DNA from: Henriciella litoralis
GTDB lineage: Bacteria; Pseudomonadota; Alphaproteobacteria; Caulobacterales; Hyphomonadaceae
Length of the DNA stretch: 64,000 nt
Reading direction: 5' to 3'
NCBI RefSeq assembly: GCF_002088935.1
Contig: NZ_NCSS01000006.1
Coordinates: 1,396,407 to 1,460,406, forward strand
Position 1 is the stretch's first letter; each line of letters opens with the position of its first letter. The notes beneath the pieces were generated by a model. The model saw only the letters and a program-made list of their open reading frames with translations. It did no database searches and was not told the origin of the DNA. The position numbers and the translations under genes are program-made. Below are positions 42,032 through 51,432 of this stretch, piece by piece.

Positions 42032-42730
42032 CTAGAACCTGTAACCGAAGCCGAGACCGACGATCACAGGGTTGATTTCGACGTCAGCGTCGACCTTCAC
42101 GCTTGAGACACCGAGGGACGGGCCGAGCGCGCTGGTGAAGTCGACCTTTACGTCAGGCTCAATCCAGACCTTCTTGACGTCGGCATTGAATGCCCAGCCG
42201 CCGGGCACGCCATCCAGGTCATAGTCAAAGCCAGCCTGGAGCGCGAAGCCGACAGATGGGTCATAGTCGATGCCATCTGCGATAGGGCCTTGGTCCTCGT
42301 TGAAGAAGAAGGTCGCATTCACACCGGCGCCAACATAAGGCTTGAGCGCTCCGTCCGTATTGAAGTGGTACTGAAGCGTCAGTGTTGGCGGCAGCAGCCA
42401 GACATCCCCAAGATCGATGGTCGCATCCGTCATGACACCCGGCACAGTGACGCCCGTGGCTTTAACATCGTGCGGGGTTACACCCAGGATCAGCTCTGCT
42501 GCGATGTGGTCAGTGAAGAAATAGGTGATGTCGAGTTCGGGCACATACTGGTCGCTAATGTCCACTGTGCCTGGCAGGCTCGTACCACCAACCGACAGGT
42601 CGGCGCTTTCGTCCGGCAGCACGCCGATCACGCGCCCGCGCACCATCCAGTTGCCGGTTTCGGCATAGGCTGGCGCTGTGCAGGCAAGGGTCGCTGCACC
42701 AGCGAGAGCAGCAAGATAAATCCGTTTCAT
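42032..42730 (-). CDS. OmpW-family outer-membrane protein
   Basis: The 232-residue precursor has a signal peptide (MKRIYLAALAGAATLACTAPAYA). The OmpW pattern is clear: NWMVRGRVIGVLPDESAD at the start, PELDITYFFTDHIAAELILG, LGDVWLLPPTLTLQYHF, KPYVGAGVNATFFF, and a terminal GLGFGYRF ending in Phe. It is an eight-stranded barrel for hydrophobic or small solutes. It is divergent from the Zur-like gene, with a palindrome in the shared leader that could couple it to metal. Confidence 0.92.
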   Translation of the reverse strand: MKRIYLAALAGAATLACTAPAYAETGNWMVRGRVIGVLPDESADLSVGGTSLPGTVDISDQYVPELDITYFFTDHIAAELILGVTPHDVKATGVTVPGVMTDATIDLGDVWLLPPTLTLQYHFNTDGALKPYVGAGVNATFFFNEDQGPIADGIDYDPSVGFALQAGFDYDLDGVPGGWAFNADVKKVWIEPDVKVDFTSALGPSLGVSSVKVDADVEINPVIVGLGFGYRF

Positions 42731-42777
42731 CTGGAAACCTCCTCAAGAAATGATGAGACCAGCTAACCCCTTGTGAT

Positions 42778-42790
42778 AATATCGAATATT
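42778..42790. promoter_or_regulatory. Palindrome in ompW/zur divergent leader
   Basis: AATAT-CGA-ATATT, within TGATAATATCGAATATTG, lies in the roughly 190-base gap between the two divergent genes. It resembles AT-rich Fur/Zur-class sites only loosely. It is a candidate operator for the Zur-like protein encoded next to it. Confidence 0.35.
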
Positions 42791-42917
42791 GCCCTCTTTG
42801 CCGCGCGCCTGCTTGCCGCGCGGCAAAGACGCCCGACTACGCATCTGTCCGTATCGACACGGTGGCTCGCGGCGCTTTTTACTGGAAATTCCGGACAAAA
42901 CACCCGACATTGCTGCC

Positions 42918-43406
42918 ATGGCCCATGCTGAACCACACACGCACGTCCACGCCAACACACCCTGCAGTCCGCAGGATGTAGACTCCTTCCTTGAAGAAGC
43001 CGAGCTGCTTGCAGCTCGCCGCGGGCAACGCCTCACAAAGATTCGCCGCAAGGTGTTACGTCTTCTTCTGGAAAGCTCTGAGCCGTCAAAGGCTTATGAC
43101 CTGCTCGCGAATCTCGATGGCGAAGGGTCTGCCAAGCCGCCGACCGTTTATCGGGCGCTTGATTTTCTCCAGGACGTTGGGCTCGCCCACAAGATCGAGA
43201 GCCTCAACGCCTATGTCGCGTGCGGGCATACAAGTCACAAGCACTCTGCCGTCTTCCTTATTTGCGAAGAATGCGGTGCGGCCGAAGAACTTCACGCCAC
43301 AGCGACGACCGAGGCCCTGAAGAGCGAAACCAAGGCGGCCGGCTTCCAGATGCGCCATGCCGTTATTGAAGCGCGCGGCGTCTGCCGCGTGTGTGCGGCA
43401 GAGTGA
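42918..43406 (+). CDS. zur: Fur-family regulator, Zur-like
   Basis: The ATG at 42918 (MAHAEPHTHVHANTP) gives 162 residues; the frame is open upstream to 42789 but without a ribosome site. It has a His-rich N terminus. The winged helix is LTKIRRKVLRLLLESSEPSKAYDLL with KPPTVYRALDFL. Two CxxC pairs follow (CEECG and CRVC) after HTSHKH, as in zinc-responsive Fur-family proteins. Zinc uptake control is the likely role. The stop overlaps the next gene's GTG as GTGA. Confidence 0.85.
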   Translation: MAHAEPHTHVHANTPCSPQDVDSFLEEAELLAARRGQRLTKIRRKVLRLLLESSEPSKAYDLLANLDGEGSAKPPTVYRALDFLQDVGLAHKIESLNAYVACGHTSHKHSAVFLICEECGAAEELHATATTEALKSETKAAGFQMRHAVIEARGVCRVCAAE

Positions 43407-43822
43407 GAGGGCTTGCTGCCGTCTTTATTGCCTGCTCAGTGTCGTTGGTCGCTCAGGCAGATCCGGCAGATTTCGAGGATGCGGTAAACATCGCGCATTG
43501 GTCAGGCTGCGTGTACGAAGAAGGACTTTCCCCTTATCCGATACGCCTTGCGGCGCAAGACAACGGCTTCCTCGTCGAATACCCGGGACTATGCACCGGC
43601 GCTCACAACGCCATGGACGGCACATCACCTTTTGATGCGATTGAAATCATATCGCTAGGCGCCGATCAGTGCGCGCAGAGCGTGCCGCTTACCTACACGA
43701 TCAAGAAGCGCAAGCTGCGGATCGAGTATCATCTCAATGACCGTAGCGCCCAAGCCTTGCTCCGCCCTGCCTTGCCCGGTGCAGCTCTGCCGACATGCGA
43801 CACAATAGGAGCCATCTCATGA
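43403..43822 (+). CDS. Secreted protein of unknown function in the zur operon
   Basis: A GTG at 43403 overlaps the zur stop (GTGA) and starts a signal peptide (RGLAAVFIACSVSLVAQA, cut near residue 19). The 139-residue product has mature Cys in SGCVYEE, GLCTGAH, QCAQS and PTCDT that could form two disulfides, and a basic stretch KKRKLRIEYHL. No family was recognised. Its TGA overlaps the thioesterase ATG (ATGA). Regulator, secreted protein and thioesterase thus form one tightly coupled unit. Confidence 0.7.
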   Translation: MRGLAAVFIACSVSLVAQADPADFEDAVNIAHWSGCVYEEGLSPYPIRLAAQDNGFLVEYPGLCTGAHNAMDGTSPFDAIEIISLGADQCAQSVPLTYTIKKRKLRIEYHLNDRSAQALLRPALPGAALPTCDTIGAIS

Positions 43823-44742
43823 TCGACCTCTGGAAAGGCAGCGCGAATACATGGGATTGCGACGAGATGGGGCATATGAATGTCCGCTTCTACGTCCGCA
43901 TGGCCTTCGAAGGCATCGGCGTGCTTGCAGGCCAGTGCCATCTGTCTCACGCCTTCAAACCGGAATCCCCGTCAACGCTGATCCCTCTGGAGCAGCACAT
44001 CCGCTTCATGCGGGAAGTCCATCCCGGCCGCCCGCTCTCGATGAAGGGCTGCCTGCTGGATGTTAGCGAGACGGGCGCCACGCTGTACCAGGAACTGGTG
44101 CATGCAGACGGTGTCCCCGCGGCCTCGTTTCGCACGCGCCTCGCACATGTCGGGTCCGACTCACTGAAGCCCTTCGCCTGGAGTGACCGGTCCCGCGATG
44201 CCCTGACAACGCTGATCGGTGAGGCACCGGCGGCCACAGCCCCGCGCGGACTGGATATGTCGAAGGCAGCAGCCTCCAGCGAAAGCATCACCCGCGAACA
44301 TGCCATCGATGAGGGCGTGCAGGTCATCGGGTTGGGCATGGTCCCGCCCGGCGATTGCGATGCTTTCGGGCGAATGCATCCTCACATGTTCATCGGGCGC
44401 GTCTCCGATTCCGTGCCGAATTTGCTCTATGACTGGCGTAAGAAAATCGCAGCCTCAGTGCCTGGCAGCGAGATGGGCGCGGCCGTGCTTGAAAACCGCA
44501 TCATCTACCGCGCCTGGCCGACGGCAGGCGACCTGTTCGAGATCCGCACCGCCATGGCCAGCGCGCAGGAAAAGACCCACTCCCTGGTGCACTGGATGCT
44601 GGACCCTGTTTCGGGCAAACCATGGATGACGAGCGAAGTCGTTGCGGTGACGTTTGATCTTAAATCCCGCAAAGCCATGGCAACGCCGCCCGCCCTTCTC
44701 GACGAACTAGCAACGATCGCGCCGGGCAATCTCTACCTTTAA
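43819..44742 (+). CDS. Double-hotdog acyl-CoA thioesterase-like protein
   Basis: The ATG at 43819 overlaps the preceding stop. The 307-residue protein contains two hotdog halves. The first has WDCDEMGHMNVRFYVRMAFEGIG, the Asp/Glu-Met-Gly-His-Met-Asn signature of 4-hydroxybenzoyl-CoA-type thioesterases. The second has DCDAFGRMHPHMFIGRVSD, a matching but altered motif. It likely hydrolyses or binds an acyl-CoA in the cytoplasm. A link to zinc or the upstream zur gene is not obvious; co-expression may be incidental. Confidence 0.82.
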   Translation: MIDLWKGSANTWDCDEMGHMNVRFYVRMAFEGIGVLAGQCHLSHAFKPESPSTLIPLEQHIRFMREVHPGRPLSMKGCLLDVSETGATLYQELVHADGVPAASFRTRLAHVGSDSLKPFAWSDRSRDALTTLIGEAPAATAPRGLDMSKAAASSESITREHAIDEGVQVIGLGMVPPGDCDAFGRMHPHMFIGRVSDSVPNLLYDWRKKIAASVPGSEMGAAVLENRIIYRAWPTAGDLFEIRTAMASAQEKTHSLVHWMLDPVSGKPWMTSEVVAVTFDLKSRKAMATPPALLDELATIAPGNLYL

Positions 44743-44760
44743 GCGCGCCGAATAGCGGCC

Positions 44761-45729
44761 TTAGTGATTGCCGTGCAGGCTGCGGCGCATCAAGCTGTCT
44801 TCAGATAGCGAATACCCATCCACCATGTGGGTGAGCGTGCGAGACAGCTCATCGCGCACCTCAAACGGCACTTCCATCGGATGGAAGTGCGTCGCATTCG
44901 GCCGCTCCTTCAATACGATTTGTGGATAGACTTTCAGCATCCGCTTTGTGACAGCATCGGTCAGGACAGCCCCGATCTGCGGTCTGAAGATGACCACTGG
45001 AATATTGTTGTCCCGAATTTTCCGCAGCGCCTTCCACGGCCGGTTACGCTGTCCAGCAAAGGTCGCCGCCTCCCAGGCGGGCTCACAGGTCAGGCGCCAG
45101 GTTTGTTTCTTGCTGCGCGGCGCATTCTCATCGATGCGGTGCAAGCCATCGCGCAGATAGTCTTCCAGGAAGGGCTCGCGCCATGTCTTGAACGCCCCTT
45201 TTCCTTTGTAAGCCTCAAATGCTTCTTTCGGCCCACCGAACTCGGCCCGGCGCTGACGTGCGCGGCGCGCCATGCGCGTATTTTGCGACACCAGCGACGT
45301 CAGCGGCATCGTGTGCATGTTGAAATAGAAGCGCTTGGAGAAGACAACCGGATCAACAAGGATCAGGGCGTTCACAAGGTCGGGCCGCTTGCCGGCGACC
45401 AGCATGGAGACACATCCCCCCAGCGAATGACCGCCCAGCACAACCGGTCTGGCGGCGCGCTTTTCAAGGAAGTCGATCACATCGTCGCGGTAGACTTTCC
45501 ATGACTTCAGCGACTTGGGGTCAGCGGTTAGCGTTGTGCGCCCATGCCCCCGCATATCAAGTGCAGCCACCCGGCGGCGTTCTCCCAGCGGCGCCAGAAG
45601 AGACTGATAAGTCATCGCATTAAAACCGTTGGCGTGCAGCCAGACACCGGCGAGATCGAAATCCTTGTTGCCAAACTCAATGGCCGCCATGTCGCCATCA
45701 GATGCTTCAGTCATATACCGCCGCATCAA
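44761..45729 (-). CDS. Alpha/beta-hydrolase
   Basis: The 322-residue protein has the nucleophile elbow GGHSLGGCVS around residue 99. The oxyanion region is WLHANGFNAMTY, with Asp/His late in the chain (a His in NATHFHPMEVPFEV). The lid region is basic (ARRARQRRAEFGG). The start overlaps the stop of the DUF4197 lipoprotein gene as ATGA. A later ATG (MTEASDGD) five codons in is possible but would lose the overlap. The substrate is unknown. Confidence 0.85.
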   Translation of the reverse strand: MMRRYMTEASDGDMAAIEFGNKDFDLAGVWLHANGFNAMTYQSLLAPLGERRRVAALDMRGHGRTTLTADPKSLKSWKVYRDDVIDFLEKRAARPVVLGGHSLGGCVSMLVAGKRPDLVNALILVDPVVFSKRFYFNMHTMPLTSLVSQNTRMARRARQRRAEFGGPKEAFEAYKGKGAFKTWREPFLEDYLRDGLHRIDENAPRSKKQTWRLTCEPAWEAATFAGQRNRPWKALRKIRDNNIPVVIFRPQIGAVLTDAVTKRMLKVYPQIVLKERPNATHFHPMEVPFEVRDELSRTLTHMVDGYSLSEDSLMRRSLHGNH

Positions 45730-46472
45730 ACTGCTCCGAAAACCTTGCGAAGCAACGCTGTTGTCCGGGCGACCGGATTCTCCCGGATTTTGGTCTCTTC
45801 CTCGGCGAGATAATCAAACAGGCCGTCGAGGCCGTACTGGACAGCATGATCAGTCAGCGACGACTTGTAGTCACCCGCCGCGGCCGCCAGCATCGGGACA
45901 GAAGACGTCGCCGAATCCAGAGACTGATAAGCCCCGGATGAGGAAAGCGCGGACTGGACGTAAGGCTTGAACGTCGTGCGGAGCGACCCTTCGGTTTTGC
46001 GACGCAGGAAATCGGTTGCCGCTGTATCGCCCCCGCGCAACAGGCTGACAGCATCCTCAATCGTGATCGATCGAACCGCGTCAATGATAATTTCCCTGCC
46101 CGCAGGCACCGCATCTTCCGCAGCCCGGTTCATGCGCAACTGCAAATCATCCAGCGGCGCAGACAGACCAATACGCTTAAGCTCCCGCTGCGCGTCGCCA
46201 AGCCGACCCGGTAGCGGAATACGGATGTGCGGATCAGACCAATAGCCATTACGGACGCCAAGCTCGCCCGCGACCCGGTCGGTTCCGATGATCAGCGCCT
46301 CGCGAAGCCCTGCATCGATTTCATATCCTGATAGGCCTGCCACACCAGCGCCCTGTCCATAGGCTCCGATCGCCTCGCCAAGCACATTTCCGAACCCGGC
46401 TCCAGCAGCACCTGACTCACAGCCAGCGGGCAGACAGCAGGCCAGCACAGCCCCGAACACAATACGACGCAT
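45726..46472 (-). CDS. DUF4197-family lipoprotein
   Basis: The ATG at 46472 (MRRIVFGAVLACCLPAGCES) has AAGGAG six bases upstream and a lipobox near residue 18. The 248-residue product follows the DUF4197 pattern: GLREALIIGTDRVAGELGVRNGYWSDPHIRIPLPG, then DAVRSITIEDAVSLLRGGDTAATDFLRRKT and LTDHAVQYGLDGLFDYLAEEE. These are periplasmic/outer-membrane proteins without a proven function. It is co-transcribed with the hydrolase downstream. Confidence 0.85.
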   Translation of the reverse strand: MRRIVFGAVLACCLPAGCESGAAGAGFGNVLGEAIGAYGQGAGVAGLSGYEIDAGLREALIIGTDRVAGELGVRNGYWSDPHIRIPLPGRLGDAQRELKRIGLSAPLDDLQLRMNRAAEDAVPAGREIIIDAVRSITIEDAVSLLRGGDTAATDFLRRKTEGSLRTTFKPYVQSALSSSGAYQSLDSATSSVPMLAAAAGDYKSSLTDHAVQYGLDGLFDYLAEEETKIRENPVARTTALLRKVFGAV

Positions 46473-46529
46473 GGGATTCTCCTTCGTCCGGAGAGACTGC
46501 ACGCTGGGGTCTATTTTTGTAAAGAACTC

Positions 46530-46916
46530 TTAGAGCAGATCGCGCAGCGCCTGCACAATCTTTGCCGACTGTGTCGGTTTGCGCACAATCGTTACCTGCG
46601 GCCATAGCTTCCTGATCGACGAAAAATCTCCGCCGCCACTATAGAACATGAAAGGCACAGCCTGATCGGCGAGCGCCTTGGCAATGGGCAGCGAGTCGCC
46701 ATCAGCCAGATTGTAGTCCAGCACGGCACCGTCGAGGTCTAGCTCCTGAACGGCGCGGAGCGCATCCCGGCATGAACCTGAGATGGCCGGCACGATCGCG
46801 CCTGCGTGTTCGAACGTGTATTTCAGATCGATCGCAACGATTGGCTCGTCTTCAACGATGAAGATACGTCGCCCTGCAAGCGGAGGCGCCTTGGTGATGA
46901 TATCGCTTTGCGGCAC
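46530..46916 (-). CDS. Stand-alone response-regulator receiver domain
   Basis: The 128-residue single receiver has the acidic pair at residues 23-24 (VEDEP), the phospho-acceptor Asp67 (LDGAVLDYNLADGDS), Ser in FMFYSGGG and Lys in IVRKP. No output domain and no histidine kinase gene is nearby, so it may be driven by an orphan HWE/HisKA_2 kinase elsewhere, as is common in Alphaproteobacteria. It is preceded 8 bases upstream by a small unknown gene on the same strand. Confidence 0.88.
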   Translation of the reverse strand: MPQSDIITKAPPLAGRRIFIVEDEPIVAIDLKYTFEHAGAIVPAISGSCRDALRAVQELDLDGAVLDYNLADGDSLPIAKALADQAVPFMFYSGGGDFSSIRKLWPQVTIVRKPTQSAKIVQALRDLL

Positions 46917-46924
46917 GTCTCTAC

Positions 46925-47266
46925 CTATTCGTCGCGGTGAATGCGGAAGATCGCAGTTGCTCGGGTGTGAAGACCAGCCTTTGAGCTCAACTCTGCACCG
47001 ATGAACAGCAACGTGCGCGTCTGACGGTCAACGTCGGACTGAATTGCGCCCTTTCCGTCTCCAAGAGGCGTGCCGGTCACATCCATGCTGATTGACACAA
47101 GGTCCGCCTTACCATCAGCCGCCAGCGTATTCGCATGATGCGAAAGCGCCTGCACGAGAAGCGCTGACTGGATGCCCGGTCCCTCGCCATTGGCGTCAAA
47201 GGAAGACGTATTGTCCGTCTCGAAGGTCAGAGGTGGGAGGCCAGAAGTCGTCTCGGTCATGGTCAT
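46925..47266 (-). CDS. Unknown small cytoplasmic protein, possibly hotdog-like
   Basis: The 113-residue protein starts with repeated ATGACC. The sequence GIQSALLVQALSHHANTLAADGKADLV, then DVDRQTRTLLFIGAELSSK and ATAIFRIHRD suggests one helix followed by beta strands, which vaguely resembles a thioesterase-type hotdog. There is no catalytic motif and no signal peptide. It lies eight bases upstream of the receiver gene and is probably co-transcribed with it. The call is weak. Confidence 0.55.
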   Translation of the reverse strand: MTMTETTSGLPPLTFETDNTSSFDANGEGPGIQSALLVQALSHHANTLAADGKADLVSISMDVTGTPLGDGKGAIQSDVDRQTRTLLFIGAELSSKAGLHTRATAIFRIHRDE

Positions 47267-47370
47267 GCAGAGCTAGCTAGCTTTCATCTACACATTTGGA
47301 AAGGCCTGCCGCAGTGCAATTCCGCAGGCAAACCTCTTTTGTGACCAAATTCAAGAAAATTAACCTTGAT

Positions 47371-47799
47371 TCAAGCGACAGCGGCTGTCTGAACCTGGTC
47401 CTCTTCGACGGCACCGGTTCCGAACAGATCTCCCAGATGGCCAAAATTGTAGATACCATAGCTGTGTTCGACATGATCGCGGACACAGCCGAGCAGGTCT
47501 GCAATCTGACCGTGCCCAAGCCTCAGTTTGTGAAGGCGTGAAAACATCGACATCGCCACGTGGCGGCGTCCGCCTGGCGTCTGTTCGATCAGGCGGGCAA
47601 TCGGTCCAGTGGCAAGGCCGCTGGTTGATGCTGTCGCTGCAGCGAGCGTTCGTGCGCCCGCCATGCGCGAGAAGACTTTCTCGATTTGCGAGGTTCCTTG
47701 CCGCTCAATCGTGCTGAGCAGAATACCGATGGCCTGACGGGCATCTTCCGGGCTGATTTCGAGCTTTTCGGCGGACTGCTGCACCAGGTCTTTCAGCAT
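47371..47799 (-). CDS. Unknown helical protein (DUF2267/2780-like at best)
   Basis: The 142-residue protein starts at an ATG with AGGAG eight bases upstream. The first half is helical with KLEISPEDARQAIGILLSTI and IEKVFSRMAGARTLAA. The second has SRLHKLRLGHGQIADLLG, HVEHSYGIYNFGHLGDLFG and a short Val/Ala tail. The alternation of ED-A-IG-LL recalls DUF2267/2780 domains but is not decisive. It reads the same way as the receiver pair 105 bases downstream. Confidence 0.6.
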   Translation of the reverse strand: MLKDLVQQSAEKLEISPEDARQAIGILLSTIERQGTSQIEKVFSRMAGARTLAAATASTSGLATGPIARLIEQTPGGRRHVAMSMFSRLHKLRLGHGQIADLLGCVRDHVEHSYGIYNFGHLGDLFGTGAVEEDQVQTAAVA

Positions 47800-47964
47800 G
47801 GGGTGATCTCCTCGTCACATCTGTGTGTGAGAGCAAGATACGCGTCCCCGGTTGCGCGAAAGTTACCGAAACGCCCCTGTCATGTTCATTTTTGGTACTG
47901 TTTTCTTAAAGCCCGTTAGGCCCGGGTAAACAGGACGCAGCGATCTGTTAACTTCGAGCCCGGT

Positions 47965-49728
47965 TTACATCCGTTCCGGAGCTTCGATCCCCAGAATGCC
48001 AAGCCCGGCTTCGAGCTGTTTCAGCACCGCTTCACAAAGCCCAAGCCGCGACGCCCGTACCTCCGCATCGCTTTCATTCGCGATCGGCGCATCGGCATAA
48101 AGCGCGCTGAAGGCCTGCGCGAGCGAGTAGACATGCTCACACAAGATGTGCGGCTGGCGCTTGGCATGGCTTTGGGCAAGCGCGTTCGCAAAGCCGTCCA
48201 TGGCAAGGACAAGCGCGCGCTCAGTGTCGCGCTCAATCTTCACTTCGCCTGGCAGGTTGCCGGCGTCTTTCGCGCGGCGAAGCAGCGATTTGATCCGCAC
48301 CGCCGCATAAAGGAGATAAGGGCCTGTCTTGCCCTCAAAGCTCGTGAACCGGTCAAGATCGAAGACATAGTTTGTGGTGCGCACATTCTGCAGGTCCGCA
48401 AAGCGCAGCGCGGCGCGCGCGACGAGTTGCGAAATCTTCAGGCGCTCTTTCTCGCCGATATCGCCCGAGAGGCCCGCTTCGCCGATCTTCCGTTCGGCTT
48501 CCTCGAGCGCCATGCGGTTGAGGTCAGCCAGACGCAGCACGCCGCCTTCGCGCGTCTTGAACGGCTTGCCATCGTCGCCGTTCACCGTGCCAAAGCCGAT
48601 ATGCTCCAGCCGGTCCTCGGAAATCAGGCCAGCCTTGTCAGCCGCCCGGAAAACCTGCTCGAAATGCAGGGCCTGGCGTTGGTCGACGACATAGAGCATC
48701 CGGTCTGGCCCGATCTCCGCGATACGGTCGACAATCGTCGCAAGGTCCGTGGCGTGATAGCCCGTCCCGCCGCGCGAATTGATCAGCATGAAGGGTGGCA
48801 TCTCTTTCTTGTCGCTCTCGCGCGCGACATCGATGATCCACGCCCCATCATCGAGCTTGGCGAGGCCCTTCTCTTTCAGGTCTTCGACCATGCCGGGGAT
48901 CAACCCATCGACATCGCTCTCACCCTTCCAGAGGTCGAACTCGACCCCGAGAAACGCATAATCCACCTTCAGCGCCTCAACGGACACGTTGATGAAGTGC
49001 TGCAGCAATGCGCGATAGCCGGGGTGTCCTGCCTGCATTTCGGCGACGGCCTGCTGGCTCGCTTCATTGCGTGCGGGATCAGCCTTCGCCTTGGCAGAGG
49101 CTTGCGGGTACAGTCGGCCAAGGTCTTCAATCGTAACCGGCGGCTCTTCTGGGTAAGGCCCGGCGAAATCAGGATCGAAATAGACCAGATCCGGCTGCTC
49201 GGCGAAGAGTTCTGTGATGAGGTGCCCCATTTGCAGGCCCCAGTCGCCAAGATGCGCGTCGCCGGTGACATCATCGCCGAGATACCGGAACAGCCGGCAG
49301 AGCGTGTCGCCAATCACAGCTGAGCGCAGATGTCCGACATGCATGGGTTTGGCCACGTTCGGGCCGCCAAAGTCGATAACGACCTTTTCGGTCTTCTCAA
49401 GCGAGCCGCCGCCCGCCTTTTCATCCTTGCGAATGTGTTCGGCTTGCTGAGACAGCGCGGCACTTGAAACAGTGATGTTCAGAAAGCCGGGGCCTGCCAC
49501 ATCAACGCGCTCAATCGCGTCTTCGCCAGAAATGCGCTCGGCAATCTTCGCGGCGAGATCACGCGGCACCAGGCCTTGTGACTTTGCTGCGCCCATGCAG
49601 CCATTGCACTGATAATCGGCGAGCTCCGGCCGGTCAGAGCGGCGCACGGCGCCCCAGCGGGCTTCGAAACCTTCAGCTTCAAAGGCTGCCGCGCACGCGG
49701 CGGACAACTGCGTGACGAGATCGCTCAT
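47965..49728 (-). CDS. argS: Arginyl-tRNA synthetase
   Basis: The ATG at 49728 (MSDLVTQLSAACAAAF) has GGAG seven bases upstream; 587 residues. It has the class I signature as KPMHVGHLRSAVIGDTL and the KMSKS-loop equivalent in GDDGKPFKTREGG, typical of ArgS, plus the C-terminal anticodon-binding helix bundle (VYSLAQAFSALYADAPI). It charges tRNA-Arg. A long frame upstream of the ATG overlaps the lipoprotein gene and is not part of the protein. It is followed by the 142-residue unknown on the same strand. Confidence 0.95.
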   Translation of the reverse strand: MSDLVTQLSAACAAAFEAEGFEARWGAVRRSDRPELADYQCNGCMGAAKSQGLVPRDLAAKIAERISGEDAIERVDVAGPGFLNITVSSAALSQQAEHIRKDEKAGGGSLEKTEKVVIDFGGPNVAKPMHVGHLRSAVIGDTLCRLFRYLGDDVTGDAHLGDWGLQMGHLITELFAEQPDLVYFDPDFAGPYPEEPPVTIEDLGRLYPQASAKAKADPARNEASQQAVAEMQAGHPGYRALLQHFINVSVEALKVDYAFLGVEFDLWKGESDVDGLIPGMVEDLKEKGLAKLDDGAWIIDVARESDKKEMPPFMLINSRGGTGYHATDLATIVDRIAEIGPDRMLYVVDQRQALHFEQVFRAADKAGLISEDRLEHIGFGTVNGDDGKPFKTREGGVLRLADLNRMALEEAERKIGEAGLSGDIGEKERLKISQLVARAALRFADLQNVRTTNYVFDLDRFTSFEGKTGPYLLYAAVRIKSLLRRAKDAGNLPGEVKIERDTERALVLAMDGFANALAQSHAKRQPHILCEHVYSLAQAFSALYADAPIANESDAEVRASRLGLCEAVLKQLEAGLGILGIEAPERM

Positions 49729-49750
49729 GGCTGTCTCCGAATTTTCTGGT

Positions 49751-50314
49751 TTAACGGCCTGCGTCGAGACGGAAGCGGCGGCCTTCGCGGTTGAACGCGA
49801 GCTGCTCATCAGTGAGGTCAAAGCCGACGATCACTTCAAAGTTGGCACCGGAAATTGTCTCATCCGCCCGTGGGATGATGATGTCCTGAATGATTTCCCG
49901 GCGGCCATCGACAATGCCTTTAGAGAAGTCGGCATCCACGGTGAAATACTGTTTGGCCAGCACTTTCGAGTTGCGGCGCGTGACGGCGACCCAGTACTGA
50001 TAGGTGTGGCTATTGGCCGTCGCCATGGGCCCTTTGCCAAAGGCGAAATCGACCTCCACCTCGGCGCGCAGCGGCTGATCGTCGATATAACGGCAAACCA
50101 TGTTCACGCCCGTGATCTCACCGGTATAGGCAATCTTGTCATAGGTGATGCCCTCAGCGCCCATTTCGACAATGCGTGAGGCATCATAGAGCGCGGCGAC
50201 AGGCGGACATGGCCCGGCGTTTTGTCGGGTATCGAGAGCACGGCTAAGAGGGTTGCTCCCGCAGGCTGCAAGCATCAGTCCGGCCGCCAGTACAGCAATT
50301 ACACGCATAATCAT
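49751..50314 (-). CDS. Lipoprotein of unknown function upstream of argS
   Basis: The ATG at 50314 ([20 protein letters not shown]) gives a lipobox with Cys18 and a 187-residue product. The mature part has an extended beta-rich pattern: [42 protein letters not shown], and [13 protein letters not shown]. It has one further Cys, in GPCPPV, and one in MVCRY, which may pair. No family was recognised. It ends 22 bases before argS starts, same strand, so it is likely in the argS transcript. It is divergent from ispH. Confidence 0.7.
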   Translation of the reverse strand: MIMRVIAVLAAGLMLAACGSNPLSRALDTRQNAGPCPPVAALYDASRIVEMGAEGITYDKIAYTGEITGVNMVCRYIDDQPLRAEVEVDFAFGKGPMATANSHTYQYWVAVTRRNSKVLAKQYFTVDADFSKGIVDGRREIIQDIIIPRADETISGANFEVIVGFDLTDEQLAFNREGRRFRLDAGR

Positions 50315-50426
50315 GCCTTGTCGCTCTTGGCCTCGCGGTCGAGGCCGTCCATGTATGGGGTGCAGTGTTACCGGGCACCAGCAGATGGCGCAACGCCCCA
50401 TCTGCGTGACGTGCAGGAGGAGTTTA

Positions 50427-51377
50427 ATGGACCGCCGCAAACTTCAGATCAGACTTGCAGCACCCCGCGGTTTTTGCGCCGGGGTCGATCGCGCTATCCA
50501 GATCGTCGAAGAGGCGCTCGGCAAATGGGGCGCCCCTGTCTATGTGCGCCATGAAATCGTCCACAATCAACACGTTGTCTCCCGCCTCGAAAAGCTGGGC
50601 GCTGTCTTTGTAGAAGAGCTGGACGAGTGCCCGCCAGACCGGCCCGTCGTCTTTTCCGCGCATGGGGTACCGAAAGCAGTGCCCGCCGAAGCTGAGCGCC
50701 GCAATATGATCTATGTCGATGCGACCTGCCCGCTTGTCTCAAAGGTGCATGTCGAGGCTGAACGCCACCACCAGGCTGACCGCGAAATCGTCCTTATCGG
50801 CCATGCCGGCCACCCCGAGGTCGTCGGTACGATGGGCCAGCTGCCAGATGGCGCCATCACGCTGATCGAGACAGATGATGACGCTCGCGCTTACCAGCCA
50901 AAGGACGCGGCAAACGTCGCCTTCGTGACGCAGACCACACTGTCTGTTGATGACACGGCCGACATTGTCACAATCCTTCAGCAGCGTTTCCCGGACATCT
51001 CGACCCCGCATAAGGAAGACATCTGCTATGCCACGACCAACCGCCAGGAAGCGGTGAAGGCTATGGCGGAGGGCTGCGATCTCTTCCTCACCATCGGGGC
51101 CGAAACCTCCTCCAATTCCAAACGCCTCGTAGAAGTCGCCAAACGCGCCGGCGCAAAGGACTCCCGCCTTGTCGCCAGCGCATCGGATGTTAACTGGAGC
51201 TGGTTCGAAGGCGTCGAAACCCTGGGCCTCACCGCTGGTGCCTCTGCCCCTGAAGACCTTGTCCAGGGCCTCATCGCCGCCTGCCGCGCCCGCTTCGACA
51301 TAGAGGTGGAGCCCTTCACCACCGCCCGCGAAACGGTGACGTTTAAACTTCCTCGCGTGCTCGCTGCCGAAGTCTAG
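50427..51377 (+). CDS. ispH: 4-Hydroxy-3-methylbut-2-enyl diphosphate reductase
   Basis: The ATG at 50427 has GCAGGAGGAG just upstream; 316 residues. All three Fe-S cysteines are present: [10 protein letters not shown] near residue 17, DATCPLVSK near 104 and [14 protein letters not shown] near 201. The His-containing motifs HEIVHN and FSAHGVP are also present. This is the last step of the MEP pathway, giving IPP and DMAPP. It is followed 55 bases later by purB on the same strand. Confidence 0.96.
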   Translation: MDRRKLQIRLAAPRGFCAGVDRAIQIVEEALGKWGAPVYVRHEIVHNQHVVSRLEKLGAVFVEELDECPPDRPVVFSAHGVPKAVPAEAERRNMIYVDATCPLVSKVHVEAERHHQADREIVLIGHAGHPEVVGTMGQLPDGAITLIETDDDARAYQPKDAANVAFVTQTTLSVDDTADIVTILQQRFPDISTPHKEDICYATTNRQEAVKAMAEGCDLFLTIGAETSSNSKRLVEVAKRAGAKDSRLVASASDVNWSWFEGVETLGLTAGASAPEDLVQGLIAACRARFDIEVEPFTTARETVTFKLPRVLAAEV

Positions 51378-51432
51378 GGCTTGCGCCTCCGGCATGCGGG
51401 TTTAGAACGCCCGCCAAGAACGGAGATGCCCC

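Noticed and set aside
48133..49323. Long plus-strand reading frame inside the argS region
   Set aside because: It lies antisense to argS, whose motifs are all intact; a 396-codon open frame is expected by chance in GC-rich DNA and the product has no recognisable domain.
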